A stretch of 64,000 nt of DNA from Hysterangium stoloniferum (lineage: Eukaryota > Basidiomycota > Agaricomycetes > Hysterangiales > Hysterangiaceae). Where the stretch lies: the NCBI GenBank assembly GCA_015178975.1, contig WHVD01000077.1, positions 310,001 to 374,000 of the forward strand. Reading direction: 5' to 3'. The translations under genes were made by a program, and so were the position numbers. Numbering within the stretch: the stretch's first letter is position 1; each line of letters starts with the position of its first letter. The notes under the pieces were generated by a model. The model was not told the DNA's origin and did not search any database. It worked only from the letters and a program-made list of their open reading frames with translations. Below are positions 1-10,373 of the stretch, piece by piece.

Positions 1-2450
1 GGTCTTCTCATTGGAAATGTAGCTACACTAGTTTCACGCTTTAAAAAAAGCACATTATTATTATTTATTATTATTATTCAAGCCTTGGAGCTTCTGTACT
101 CGTCGGAACTGTCTACCTCGCCCTCGCCCACACCAGGGTGACTCATTTTTCTTGCTATTTATGGGTTCTAATCATCGGATTCCCCATTCAAGCCAAGTTT
201 GTCGTTGCTCTATTCAAGCGGCGCAAAAAGGACGTGAAAATTACAGATCAACAAATTCGACTAACCATCGAGGTATCATCTTTCGTTGATATCTAGGAGC
301 CTAAGTCATCTATTAAATTCTTTCAATAGGTTCTTCTGTTGGAAATGGTGATGAAACGCCCACCTCTCTAGGGGTGGTTCACCCTTCTCCTTCTCCAAAA
401 TATTTGAAAATACATATTATGGACCATGCTCAGTGAGGCTGATGCATAATTTAACCCATGTACACCTAAACTATCACCAAACCTATCATGTCAGACTCCG
501 ACTGCTCGCTTTACCCAAAAATCTAACAGGATAATGTTTTCGAGAGATAGACGGTACTACGAAGAAGCATTGTAACTGGTCCAGACTGCGAAGAAAAATT
601 GGGCCTGTTAATACTTCCGCCGTCATGTGATCTCGTGGTAACTCCCAGGATTACAGTCGGGTTCACATTTATATCTGTTCCATAGCCGAAGATCGGTCGA
701 CTTGACTCCGTATTACTTCTGCGCTCTATGCCTCGTACTCGGTTGCTGTTGTGCAGTTGTGTTTTTTATATTCATATTTTAACTTTTTTGTTCAAAATTA
801 AAGAGACTCTAACGGGACTCGTAACCGTCAGGGCCTATCGGGAACAGGCACTTCAATATACTCCCTCACAAGCCCCTGAGCTAATTCATACACTAAGGAT
901 CGATTTATCACTACCAGTGAGAAAACTTTGGATGTGGGGAATCGAGAATACTATGTGATCGGTACAAGTGTTATATACATGACTCTTCCTCTAATGCTTT
1001 CATTGACAGATGGTTGGGTGTACAATTGGACCGTCTGGGCAATATCCTCACTTTCGGAATTGCTTGGTTTGCTGTTGCGTTCCGTACTTCTGTCGAACCG
1101 TCAAATATTGGCGTGGTTTTATCTTATACTCTTATGAGTACATATCATACTTTAGATATAAAATTTGATATCGATTAACTCATTATTCCAACAGTTATAC
1201 AAGTATGCTATGGGTTTCATCCCTTTACTACAGAATGAGTCCTTATCCGATGTGATATGTGTAGCTCAAATTGTCACTCTCTTCGCACAGACAGAACAAA
1301 AGATGGATTTTGTAGAGCGTGTAATCGTATATACTGAACTTACATAAACCCGAAGGCGACCTTACCAGTAAAGATCCACCTCCTTCGCGTCCACCAGCCG
1401 GTGCTGTTGTCATCCGCAATGTGGATATTGCTTATCGGGGATGGTGTACAACTTGTGTTAAAGGATGTATTTGATATAAACCCGGTGAGAAGGTGGGTAT
1501 CGTCCGTCGGACCGGGACAGGTAAGTTCACTTGGTAATAACGACAGTCCAGATTTAACATTGATTTCCCTCACAGGGAAAAGTTCTTTGTTACAAATATT
1601 ATTTAGGTGAGGCGATTCAACACCGCATAGAATAACGTAAAATCTGAGATCAGACTTTAGAATCGTACCTTTAACTGGGCGCAGTATCCACTGACGGCGT
1701 TAATTGTCGTAAGATTGGCTTACAAGTTCTATGACACCAGTTGGCCGTTATACCGCAAGACTCTGTACTTTCGTGAGTGATTTATTGTATGCCATTTCTC
1801 TAACATGTTATTGAAATCGGGTATAATATCCCGGGGACATTGCGTGATAACCTGTTAGTGTTTGGGATGCACAACTGATCGTCATAAACCAATATTATTG
1901 TTCATCTAGTGACCTTCAAAGTCCCAAACCGATGCCGAATTGATCTTAGCATTAGGCAGAGCCCAGGTGCTTCCATAGGAGGTCGTTATAGATCCATGGC
2001 AGAAGCTAAACTCACCCTGGGCTCTTCTGTGGGAAATGGAGTGGAGTAGTGACTCTGCGGGAGAACGACAGCTTCTTGCACTTGTAGAGCATTAGTGAAA
2101 GAAAATAGAATGATGGTTCTCATACGTCACAATTCTGACTTTTGCGCTCTTCTTTTATTCAACTCATATCGATCACTCAGGATGAGGCCACGATTCAGAG
2201 TAACGTCGATGTCGAGACGGACTCAACATTGCAGCCTACTATCCAAGATGAATCCCCCACGTGGACTTTGTTATGCATCTCCACGTGTAAATGGCTATGG
2301 CTAGTTTATTACGACCGTATTCTCGTCATGGACACTGGTCGAGTGGCCAAATACTATTTGCCATTAAATCTTTTCGACCTCCCTGACTCCAATTTCCGTT
2401 CCTTATGGGACGGAGCTAATTTATTGCGCAGGATATAATGAAAATCAGGG
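1..2450 (+). pseudogene. ABCC-type (MRP-like) ABC transporter, decayed
   Basis: Fragments of an ABC subfamily C exporter appear in order but in all three frames. The piece KITDQQIRLTIEVL near 235-330 fits the first membrane domain. KETLTGLVTVRAYREQ (about 800-850) is the second membrane domain signature. GDGVQLVLKDV followed by a glycine-rich run and GKSSLLQILFR (about 1430-1610) is the second nucleotide-binding domain with its Walker A. DEAT plus a VETD segment (about 2180-2225) is the Walker B/D-loop area, and YYDRILVMDTGRVA (about 2308-2350) is the C-terminal strand. Many stops and frameshifts, and a short LTR remnant at 337-493, show it cannot make a full exporter. It enters from beyond the left edge. 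The family assignment is firm; the substrate is unknown. Confidence 0.8.
337..493 (-). repeat. Truncated Copia-type LTR remnant inside the ABC pseudogene
   Basis: This 157-bp TG...CA block is the reverse complement of the block at 10221-10372. Both resemble the distal half of the complete Copia LTRs at 5813 and 9840: they share the words CATGGTCCA and GTTTCATCA. I could not find a matching target duplication, so it may be a truncated solo LTR. Confidence 0.6.
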
Positions 2451-3957
2451 CGAACCTAATTACCAGCCTTAAATAGGAAGATTCGACGACTCAATAGTTC
2501 TAGAGTTTCACATAGCATTATGCTTTACATGTAGCTTTTATGACAATTCACGGAATCCCACATACCCATAAATGTTCAATACATGTCTCCCACATCGACA
2601 GAATGGTACTAGGTATTTGACTTGCTACCCCACCGCCGAGCGGACCGCCCAAAATAATGAACCTTACTTTCAACCAATGAGACCGGACTTGAAGCTCTAA
2701 AGTGTTATAGACTCCTCTGGTTTTGTTCATATCAAACTTTGAGGGAAATGATATCCACCGGCCCGCTGTGAAGAGCGTTCTATGAGTCACAAGATTAAGT
2801 TGTTGATATACAATCAAGACCAAAATATGCGATTATATTATTATCCCAATAGCAGCTTCGCTCAACTTGGAAGTGTTCGCCATGGCATGTGGCAGAACTC
2901 GGTGCGTTGATGTATGCGGTGAGGCTGTGCAACCCATTCTCGTACCAGGTACTGAGGTTGCGGATTTAATTAAAGCGCTGTTCATCAAGTATGTGGTCAT
3001 TGTCTACACAGTGATGCGAAAAATCGGACTTTAGCACCGCATAACCTTGATGTCGATGTACCTGCCCCACATCATTTAATATGAAGCAGATCTTTGCTTC
3101 GATCTTTTCAATTTGTCACCGATTGTGGCAATGGTAACACAGCCTTTGGAGAGACTCGTGGTCTCTGGACTCGATCCTCCAAGCTTTCAAGAATTCAGGT
3201 TAAGCATGTTTTCAAACGTTAAACGAATTATTTATTCCCTTCATAAGTTGGCAAACAGATAACGCCATGTGATATGGCATGTACAGCATGTACAGCTTGA
3301 GCTGCTGATAATACTCACGTTGTTAGGAGTAACCGACAATCCTAACTGTGATCAATTCTTAACAGTGGCAATGTCGTATTTCTTCCATTTATTTTCAATT
3401 GTTACGACAGGATGGGCTGGCGACATATCACCATTGGCGGTGCTCCATGGGACCGGTTTATACAGTGCTGCGTTGAAGACGTCACACAAGGTCTCTTTGA
3501 TGAAGATTTTGCAAATACGTTAATTAGTACCTCAAATCGATAGCATCGAAATTCCCTTTCAGGGATAAAATCATTGACTGATATGATTTAGCTATTAGAT
3601 AAATGCCTTCCGAGGAGGCGAATTAGCGAGTAGTATACCACCGGCCATCTCCTTGGAGAGGTACCATGGGCATATCTTGACTCAGGGGTGATACAGATCG
3701 CCCACCAAAGGCAAATTGCTCCCGAAACATTTGACTTTGGAATACTGAGAGTGGGGGAAGTAAGCTATTGAAAGCCTGTCGTCAAATAGGCTCACTGGGT
3801 CCGGGTCACACAGGTTGATAGGACCACGGTGTATTGCTCGACGAACTAATGAACAGGATACATGGCTGGGCAGCAGGAAAAACAGGGTGATTACATAAGT
3901 AACTAAAGGTCCACTGGTACTTATGCCTGCGGCGCCAGGCTTACAGCTATGATGTAA
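2451..3957. other. No gene recognised
   Basis: Only short reading frames without a recognisable domain are present, in unrelated frames. The texture (isolated plausible codons, many stops) resembles the adjacent decayed ABC transporter, so this may be further pseudogene debris. I could not name any family. Confidence 0.4.
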
Positions 3958-5111
3958 TCACATTCTCCTACATAGTAGCAACGTAAGGGGCCATTCAATG
4001 ACAATTTCTTCCTCCTCGCTACCACCCTTCTCCTCGGCCACTCGTTCTTTCAGTTTCCACCAAAAACGCTCCACTACATCACCGCCTTTACCTGAATCTG
4101 GACGGTGGGAAAGATTGGTAAATTGCTTCGAGTCTTCGGGGCATGCCTCCTGATAGGTATACAGAGCCGAAAACGTACGAAGATAAGCTTGAAGTCCTTC
4201 CCAGGATACCGTCTTACGTAAAATTGTCGGTCGGGAAGCGGGTAGAGAGGGATGGTAATCTCCTGTTATACTATCTAAAAAACTGATCCATTGGGTTGAT
4301 TTGGGTACAAACCTGTCCAAAATATAAGCTGATGGTCTTTGAATTGCGATTCAGGGGCATTGGGGATGTCTAGGAAGTGATTGTCCAATATGGATCTACC
4401 AGGCTGCTCCCAGTAGGGACCTATGGACTCCCTGGGATCTTTCCCTTGGGAATATTCATATATCAGTGGTGTCAAAGAAGGATGTCCAGCAATTCGAAAC
4501 TGCGAGTAGCCCTATGGCAAAAAAGTACAAATGAGGGGTATTACTTAGTGCATTGTTCGAAATTTACACTGACCCAAAACGCTACACAGCCATCTCTACG
4601 CAAAATGCGAGCGAGCTCAGGCCATAACTTGGAGTAATCGAACCAATGGGCCGCTTGTGCTAATACATCTTTAAAGTTCACCGTCATTATCACTTCAGCG
4701 GGGGATAGTACCTGCGATGACAAGATCAACGCTTTCTGTTGAGATAAAACTCAGTTCTTCAGCTTTATTCTTGATATATTTAATTGTATTTGTGGGTGGG
4801 GATGCTTCCATGAGCTTGTTAGCTTTTGTGATCATAGAATCTGAAGGGTCCACCCCAATAACTTCTTTAAATGCCGTCAATTCTACGGTAGCTTGACCTT
4901 GAAAGACCGCAAACGCCCCGGTAAGTACTCCCTGAGAACCGTCGTGGCTATGCTTACCTGTCCCACAGCCTAGATCAATAGCAACTTGCCATTCAGGTTC
5001 CGGGCCTTGTGCGTGGTACTGATAGATAAAATCATAAAGCGATCGAGGATATGTCGGACGTATTGCAGAATATTTAGCTGAATTGAAAGCTTGTTTAGCA
5101 AATGTGGCCAT
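3958..5111 (-). CDS. Class I SAM-dependent methyltransferase, trans-aconitate methyltransferase-like
   Basis: Five exons on the minus strand give 313 residues: 5111-4958, 4897-4712, 4659-4574, 4511-4313 and 4274-3958. All junctions are GT-AG, introns are 38-62 bp, and the phases match at every joint. Motif I is AIDLGCGTG (residues 44-52; the last glycine codon is split by intron 1), followed by an acidic GVDPS (about 66-70). AAHWFDY after intron 2 is the segment typical of fungal Tmt1-like proteins, which are about 300 residues long. Such enzymes methylate a carboxylate of trans-aconitate or related small acids in the cytosol. The substrate here is inferred. The gene is intact although it sits between a dead transporter and retrotransposon debris. 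LTR-derived sequence begins about 100 bp upstream of its ATG, leaving little native promoter. Confidence 0.8.
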
Positions 5112-5205
5112 GCGTAGTCGATGTTAAAAACGGAGTGTGGCCCTCCTAGAATTGTCGAGGTGACTCATGAGACGTTACTCTTTAATCCCGCTCTAATCAC
5201 GTGCA

Positions 5206-5400
5206 CAAGTACTATTATTACAAGTCTATTACCCACTTGTAAATTGTGTATTACAATAAGCCAACTCATACTATTTTTAATACTTTATTATATTGAAAAT
5301 AGTATGAGTTGTCATATTGTAAATGCACAATCTACAAGGGTTTTATAAACTTGTAATAGAAGTACTTGTATGTCAATCAATGTGTCAGTTAATGAGGAGG
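5206..5400. repeat. Head-to-head pair of Copia LTR ends (77-bp arms)
   Basis: Positions 5206-5282 and 5291-5366 are diverged inverted copies of the same LTR terminus, separated by only 8 bp. Both match the outer end of the complete Copia LTR at 5813, which begins TATTAAAAATAGTATGAG. The second arm continues as LTR sequence to about 5400. A third related end lies at 63789-63888. The two LTR ends face each other, which suggests two independent insertions or a rearrangement. Confidence 0.6.
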
Positions 5401-5807
5401 ATAACCAGAAAGAATTTAAATTATTTACTCAATCAAGGATATATACCATATTATTTGACATACAATTAACATTTCATTCAGAACCAGTCCATCAGATGAT
5501 ATTCTGGGGAATATTAATATTAATCCTGCATCAGATACAAGTTGGTCAAACAATCATCTGTAGATTATCCTTTTGGAATAAATTAGGTTGGTAGGCCAGA
5601 TAGTTCTGGTTAAGTTTCAAAACCAAATAAATTTAAAGTATATTAATTATATTTGAAAGTTCACATATATATACAAGAGAATACATCTTATCCCAAAGAT
5701 TAAGTCATAGCCTAAATAATCTTGTTTAACCATGACATTTGTGCATAATTTAAAGTACATACACATCTTAAAGATAAAAATTTGGGGTAATGAAATATAA
5801 ACTCATA
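5401..5807 (-). repeat. AT-rich repeat shared with 43050-43476
   Basis: Read on the minus strand, this stretch matches 43050-43476. Shared words include TTAACCAGAACTATCTGG, ATAATCTACAGA and GATTAAGTCATA (reverse complement). It has no coding capacity that I can support. The Copia element inserted at its right side, duplicating GAATA. Confidence 0.55.
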
Positions 5808-5812
5808 GAATA

Positions 5813-6084
5813 TATTAAAAATAGTATGAGTTGACTCTATTGCAATACACAATATACAAGGGTTTAATAAGCTTGTAATAAAAGTACTTTGTGTCTCAAT
5901 ATCTTGTGTCAGTTAGTGTAGCACCTCCTGACAATATAGGTTGGATGCTCTGGGAGGTGTATAGTGGTTCTGACACACATTAACCTCCAAATGCATGGTC
6001 CACAATTAGCATCTTCATATGAAAAGTTGCAATAATTGGTGGACTCCCCCTATAAAAAGGTGTGTTTCATCATCAAATTTAACA
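5813..6084 (-). repeat. Copia 3' LTR
   Basis: In element orientation it starts TGTTAAATTTGATG and ends CTATTTTTAATA. It is 271/272 identical to the LTR at 9840-10111. Confidence 0.93.
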
Positions 6085-6095
6085 CACCCCCTTGA
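6085..6095 (-). other. Polypurine tract of the Copia element
   Basis: On the minus strand AAGGGGGTG directly abuts the 3' LTR, in the position expected for the plus-strand primer. Confidence 0.7.
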
Positions 6096-6123
6096 TGAAA
6101 CACTTTTTTAATCCCATATCTGT

Positions 6124-9100
6124 TCAATTTCCTAATCCCATCATAGATCTGAACTTTTCCACCTTTGGTTTTGGTAATGCTTTGGTTAAGATATCTGCCG
6201 GCATTTCATCTGTTTGTAGGTAGATAGGGTTGATTGATTCCTTTTCTACCATGTCACGTAACCAGTAGTAGCATAGGTCCAGATGTTTCATTCGTCCATG
6301 ATGTTCTGGATTCTTGGCTACAGTTAGTGCTGACTGGTTGTCAATGAAGAGTTTTGATGGACATGGTGCCTTGTATCCCAATTCCTTTAACAGGTTCTGC
6401 ATCCAACAGATCTCCTTCCCTGCTGCAACTGCAGCAACATATTCAGCTTCTGTGGTGGATAGTGTCACAATTGGTTGTAGTTTGCTGCTCCAACATACTG
6501 CTCCTGATCCCACTTTGATTATGTACCCTGTTGTTGATTTTCCACTGTCCTTGTCTCCACCATAACTAGCATCACTGAAGCCAACGAATAGATCTGTATT
6601 TAATGGATCAGGACCATATGTGAGTTTCATATCCATAGTTCCCTTCAAATATCGGAATAGATGCTTGACAGCCTTCCAGTGTGCTATACCAGGGTTTGAA
6701 TTAAACCGAGCCAATACTCCTGCAGTGTATGCAATGTCGGGACGGGTGGTAGTGGCCAAGTACATCATGGACCCAACTGCATTAATGTAGGGAATGTCAC
6801 GCATTTCATTCTGTTCCTCCATGGTTTTGGGTGACTGATCTGATGATAGTTTTGCCCCTGGATCCATGGGTGTACCCACTGTATGACAATTTGACATCCC
6901 AAATTCCTGTAATTTGTTCAAGATGTACTGGCGTTGTGATAGAGAGATAGTCCGCTTTTCTCGATCTCGTGTGATTTCAATGCCTAATAGGAAAGATGTA
7001 GGTCCTAGATCCCTGAGTTTGAAATGTGTAGCTAATTCAGCTACAAAATCATCCAGGACTTTTTCAGATGGTCCTGCAAGGGTGATGTCATCTACAAATA
7101 TGGGAACAATGACTTTGATTCCATCTCGTTGATAGATATAGACCGATGGATCAGAATAAATCCGCTTGAAGTCCATTTTCTCTAGTACACTCCGCAGGTG
7201 TTTGCTCCAGAGATTGCTTGCCTGCTTGAGTCCATAGAGCGACTTGTCTAGTCTACATGCTACATCTGATCCTCCTTGGTGAAATCCTTCTGGCTGGACC
7301 ATGTATATTTCTGCATCAATATCACTGTTGATGAATGCATGTGATATGTCAACTGATCGGAGGTGAAGGCCTTCTGCTGCAGCCAGTGCTAATACTAGAC
7401 GAATAGTAGCATGGCGCATTGTTGGGGCAAAAATCTCTGTATAGTCAAATCCTGGTCTCTGGTTGTATCCTTTAGCAACCAATCGTGCCTTAAACCGTTC
7501 TACTGATCCATCTGCCTTTCGTTTCACTTTGAAAACCCATTTTGATCCTATAGCCTTTTTTCCTGGTGGTAGTTTCATTATGGTCCAAGTTCCATTGCTC
7601 ATGTGTGTGTTCATTTCCTCCAAGGCTGCCTCTCTCCATTGTCTTGCCTGTGGACTATTCATTGCCTCTGTAAATGTCCTTGGTTCAGAAATAATTGACA
7701 CATGTGCCTCCTCCAATTCCACTTCATCGGTACTGTCAGAAGTGGTAGGATTGGGTTCCCAGGTTTTCCACCATTCATTAGGAGGTTTTTTGTTGCGCAA
7801 AGGTTTTCGAATGGCAATTGGTCTGTTATCTTCCTCCTCCTCTTCCTCCTCCTCATTATCTGTGATCTGGGGGGATGGTGTGATAACATTGTCTTCAGAT
7901 TCAGGTACAGGGAATTCATGATCCTCCACAGGGGCAGTTGGTAATTCACTCGGTGGATTATCATCTTCTTCAATAACTGGACCCCCTGGGATATAATCCC
8001 TAGTACTTGATTCATCCTTCCCACCAGTATCTGGAACTTGTGGTGGTTGGTGTTTCCATGTGTATCGTTCATCAAATTCAGCTCGTTCACTGATCACTAT
8101 CCTTCTTGTCAATGGGTTGTAGAATAACCATCCCTTATACCCTTCAGGATACCCAATGAAGATGCATTTCTGAGATCGGGATCTTGTGCCAATATAATGT
8201 ACATCTGTATGTACCAACTCCAAAGGTTCATTGCAGTGATGTTCTGAGGGGGGAAATGGGTTGGCATGCATCTTTCCTGCAAGACATGGTTCACAAATTG
8301 GATCTGGTTTAGCCTTTGAATTAAGTACCAATCCTTTAACCATGTTTCTTCTCATTAGATTCTTTATCCCCTCATAGTGGTGATGTCCCAATCTTCTATG
8401 CCACAGAGACAGATCTAGAGGTAAAGTAGAGGACATGTGCACATTCTCCATTTTATTTATAATAGTCTTGCCATCCAAGTAGCCCACATTTCGATCAGTG
8501 ATTGATGCAGTGAATAAAAGATTCCCATGGCGATGAAATCTTATGGTTTTGGATGAAATGTGTACATCAAATTCTTTATAACGTGTGAGGTATAGGACAG
8601 CAAGAAGATTATTATGTAAAGCTGGAACATGTAATACTTTTGTGAATTCAACCTCCCGGCTAACTCTTCCATCAATGATTGGTTGAAAAATAACACTCCC
8701 AACACCTTCAGAATATACAATTCTATTGTCTGCAAGTTTTATTGGGGTTCTGTATGGGGTATAGGTGTGGAACCAGTTGTAATGGGGTGTCATATGTGAT
8801 GTGGCCCCTGTGTCTGTATTCCAATCATAGATATTAGCTGAGGTTGCACATGCATCATGTTGTGAAAAGACACTTGCTTTTCCTGTCTGTTCCTCTACTT
8901 CCTCTATTTTTGCCTCTTCCATCTTGTTAGCACTGTTGCGTGACTGCCAGTATTGCTGTATCTTTTCTTTATTCCTTGGCTTTGGACAGTCATAGCTGAG
9001 GTGCCCTTCCTTGTCACAATTATAGCAAACCATCTTTTTTCGATGCTTGATGGGTGCTTTGGCCCTATTAACCATTTCTCCACGGCGATTGCGATTTAGT

Positions 9101-9675
9101 TCCTCGCTTCTAAATGCCTGGAGAATGGTATTCTTGTCCAACTTCTCCATGAGTAATAATGATGAGGAGAGGTGTGCATATTCCTCAGGAAGAGCCCGGA
9201 TGAGTGCCATGCATTGTAATTCTTCATCCAACTTTTCAATTGTGAAGTCCTTTGGGCGCAGGTTTTGAATAGTCCCCATTGCTTTATCAATTCTGACACC
9301 CAAATCCATCAAAGACTCCTTTTCATCCTTTTGGATTGAGAATAGGTCATCATAAGCATTGAAGCGGGCTCCTGGTTTTTGTTGTAAGTGTGTCCTTTCC
9401 AACAAGTCCCACATTTTGATTGGATCTTCTTCAAATCCACGGAAATGCACCCTCTGATCATTTTCCACCATAAGATATATCTCTGCAGCTGCTTTCTCTG
9501 CCTTTGTTTCCCACTTCTCAATGTTATCACTGCCATTTACTGGCTTGATTTCTTTTCCACAAACAAGCTTCCAATAACCCAACTTCATCAACCATGCCTT
9601 CATTTCTCCAGACCATTCTGGATAATTTTGGTTGTTTAATGGTTTGAATTTTGGTAATGATTCTGAGGATGTCAT
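6124..9675 (-). CDS. Copia Gag-Pol polyprotein with internal integrase deletion
   Basis: A single uninterrupted frame of 1,183 codons from the first ATG (MTSSESLPKF). An in-frame GTG lies three codons upstream but is not a likely fungal start. Domains in order: Gag, CCHC zinc knuckle CYNCDKEGHLSYDC (about 217-230), aspartic protease DTGA (about 288), a GAG-pre-integrase segment LWHRRLGHHH (about 424), the start of the integrase core LELVHTDVH, then reverse transcriptase with DISHAF and the active site FVDD (860-863), and RNase H (about 1035-1165) ending ADILTKALPKP. After TDVH (about 493) the protein jumps directly to SRSQKCIFIGYPEGYKGW, which normally lies near 180 residues further on. The second Asp and the Glu of the integrase triad are therefore missing, without loss of frame. 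Reverse transcription could still work; integration would need an enzyme from a relative. Confidence 0.92.
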   Translation of the reverse strand: MTSSESLPKFKPLNNQNYPEWSGEMKAWLMKLGYWKLVCGKEIKPVNGSDNIEKWETKAEKAAAEIYLMVENDQRVHFRGFEEDPIKMWDLLERTHLQQKPGARFNAYDDLFSIQKDEKESLMDLGVRIDKAMGTIQNLRPKDFTIEKLDEELQCMALIRALPEEYAHLSSSLLLMEKLDKNTILQAFRSEELNRNRRGEMVNRAKAPIKHRKKMVCYNCDKEGHLSYDCPKPRNKEKIQQYWQSRNSANKMEEAKIEEVEEQTGKASVFSQHDACATSANIYDWNTDTGATSHMTPHYNWFHTYTPYRTPIKLADNRIVYSEGVGSVIFQPIIDGRVSREVEFTKVLHVPALHNNLLAVLYLTRYKEFDVHISSKTIRFHRHGNLLFTASITDRNVGYLDGKTIINKMENVHMSSTLPLDLSLWHRRLGHHHYEGIKNLMRRNMVKGLVLNSKAKPDPICEPCLAGKMHANPFPPSEHHCNEPLELVHTDVHYIGTRSRSQKCIFIGYPEGYKGWLFYNPLTRRIVISERAEFDERYTWKHQPPQVPDTGGKDESSTRDYIPGGPVIEEDDNPPSELPTAPVEDHEFPVPESEDNVITPSPQITDNEEEEEEEEDNRPIAIRKPLRNKKPPNEWWKTWEPNPTTSDSTDEVELEEAHVSIISEPRTFTEAMNSPQARQWREAALEEMNTHMSNGTWTIMKLPPGKKAIGSKWVFKVKRKADGSVERFKARLVAKGYNQRPGFDYTEIFAPTMRHATIRLVLALAAAEGLHLRSVDISHAFINSDIDAEIYMVQPEGFHQGGSDVACRLDKSLYGLKQASNLWSKHLRSVLEKMDFKRIYSDPSVYIYQRDGIKVIVPIFVDDITLAGPSEKVLDDFVAELATHFKLRDLGPTSFLLGIEITRDREKRTISLSQRQYILNKLQEFGMSNCHTVGTPMDPGAKLSSDQSPKTMEEQNEMRDIPYINAVGSMMYLATTTRPDIAYTAGVLARFNSNPGIAHWKAVKHLFRYLKGTMDMKLTYGPDPLNTDLFVGFSDASYGGDKDSGKSTTGYIIKVGSGAVCWSSKLQPIVTLSTTEAEYVAAVAAGKEICWMQNLLKELGYKAPCPSKLFIDNQSALTVAKNPEHHGRMKHLDLCYYWLRDMVEKESINPIYLQTDEMPADILTKALPKPKVEKFRSMMGLGN

Positions 9676-9820
9676 GCTTGACACAGTAGGGAAATTTTTG
9701 AAAATCCGAAAATTAAGGTTTCTTGCTTATGCAAGCAAAAGTGACAGGCTCAACCAAACACAAAAGTTGGTTTGTTATGCCTCCAAATTCAAGTACTTAT
9801 AGTAATGTGTATTACAATTA

Positions 9821-9839
9821 GAAGCCGGGGCCCATAACC
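9821..9839 (-). other. Primer-binding site, half-tRNA initiator-Met type
   Basis: Directly after the 5' LTR the minus strand reads GGTTATGGGCCCCGGCTTC. The first twelve bases complement the anticodon-loop region of initiator tRNA-Met, as in Drosophila copia, which uses a tRNA-iMet 5' fragment as primer. The tRNA match rests on my knowledge of that system. Confidence 0.6.
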
Positions 9840-10111
9840 TATTAAAAATAGTATGAGTTGACTCTATTGCAATACACAATATACAAGGGTTTAATAATCT
9901 TGTAATAAAAGTACTTTGTGTCTCAATATCTTGTGTCAGTTAGTGTAGCACCTCCTGACAATATAGGTTGGATGCTCTGGGAGGTGTATAGTGGTTCTGA
10001 CACACATTAACCTCCAAATGCATGGTCCACAATTAGCATCTTCATATGAAAAGTTGCAATAATTGGTGGACTCCCCCTATAAAAAGGTGTGTTTCATCAT
10101 CAAATTTAACA
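9840..10111 (-). repeat. Copia 5' LTR
   Basis: It is 272 bp long, identical to 5813-6084 except for one base, and followed on the right by the second copy of the GAATA target duplication. Confidence 0.93.
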
Positions 10112-10220
10112 GAATATGTAGTCATAGCCAGAAGGAGTTGTCTCACTTGAAGATGTGAGGGTTTTCCAGTAAAAGTTTGGATATTGAAGAAATTGTGACC
10201 ATCCTCCTGAGTCACCTTCA

Positions 10221-10372
10221 TGACAGGTTTGGTGATAGTTTAGGTGTACATGGGTAAAATCATGCATTAGCCTCACAAAACATGGTCCACAATGTGCATT
10301 TTCAAGGATAAAGTGGAAGGAGAGGGGTGAACCGCCCCCGAAGAGGTGGGTGTTTCATCACCACTTCCAACA
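10221..10372 (+). repeat. Truncated Copia-type LTR remnant
   Basis: A 152-bp TG...CA block, the inverted partner of 337-493, ending with the words GTGTTTCATCACCA and TTCCAACA. It abuts the first recognisable codons of the epoxide hydrolase pseudogene and so probably replaced that gene's promoter. Confidence 0.6.
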
Positions 10373-10373
10373 T

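Larger units (their letters stand above)
5808..10116 (-). mobile_element. Ty1/Copia LTR retrotransposon, nearly intact but lacking most of the integrase core
   Basis: The element comprises a 272-bp LTR, a primer-binding site, one gag-pol frame, a polypurine tract and a second 272-bp LTR, all reading on the minus strand. The 5-bp target duplication GAATA is present on both sides (5808-5812 and 10112-10116). The LTRs differ at one position only (5871 G versus 9898 T), so the insertion is recent. The internal frame is open, but most of the integrase catalytic core is absent. Confidence 0.93.
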
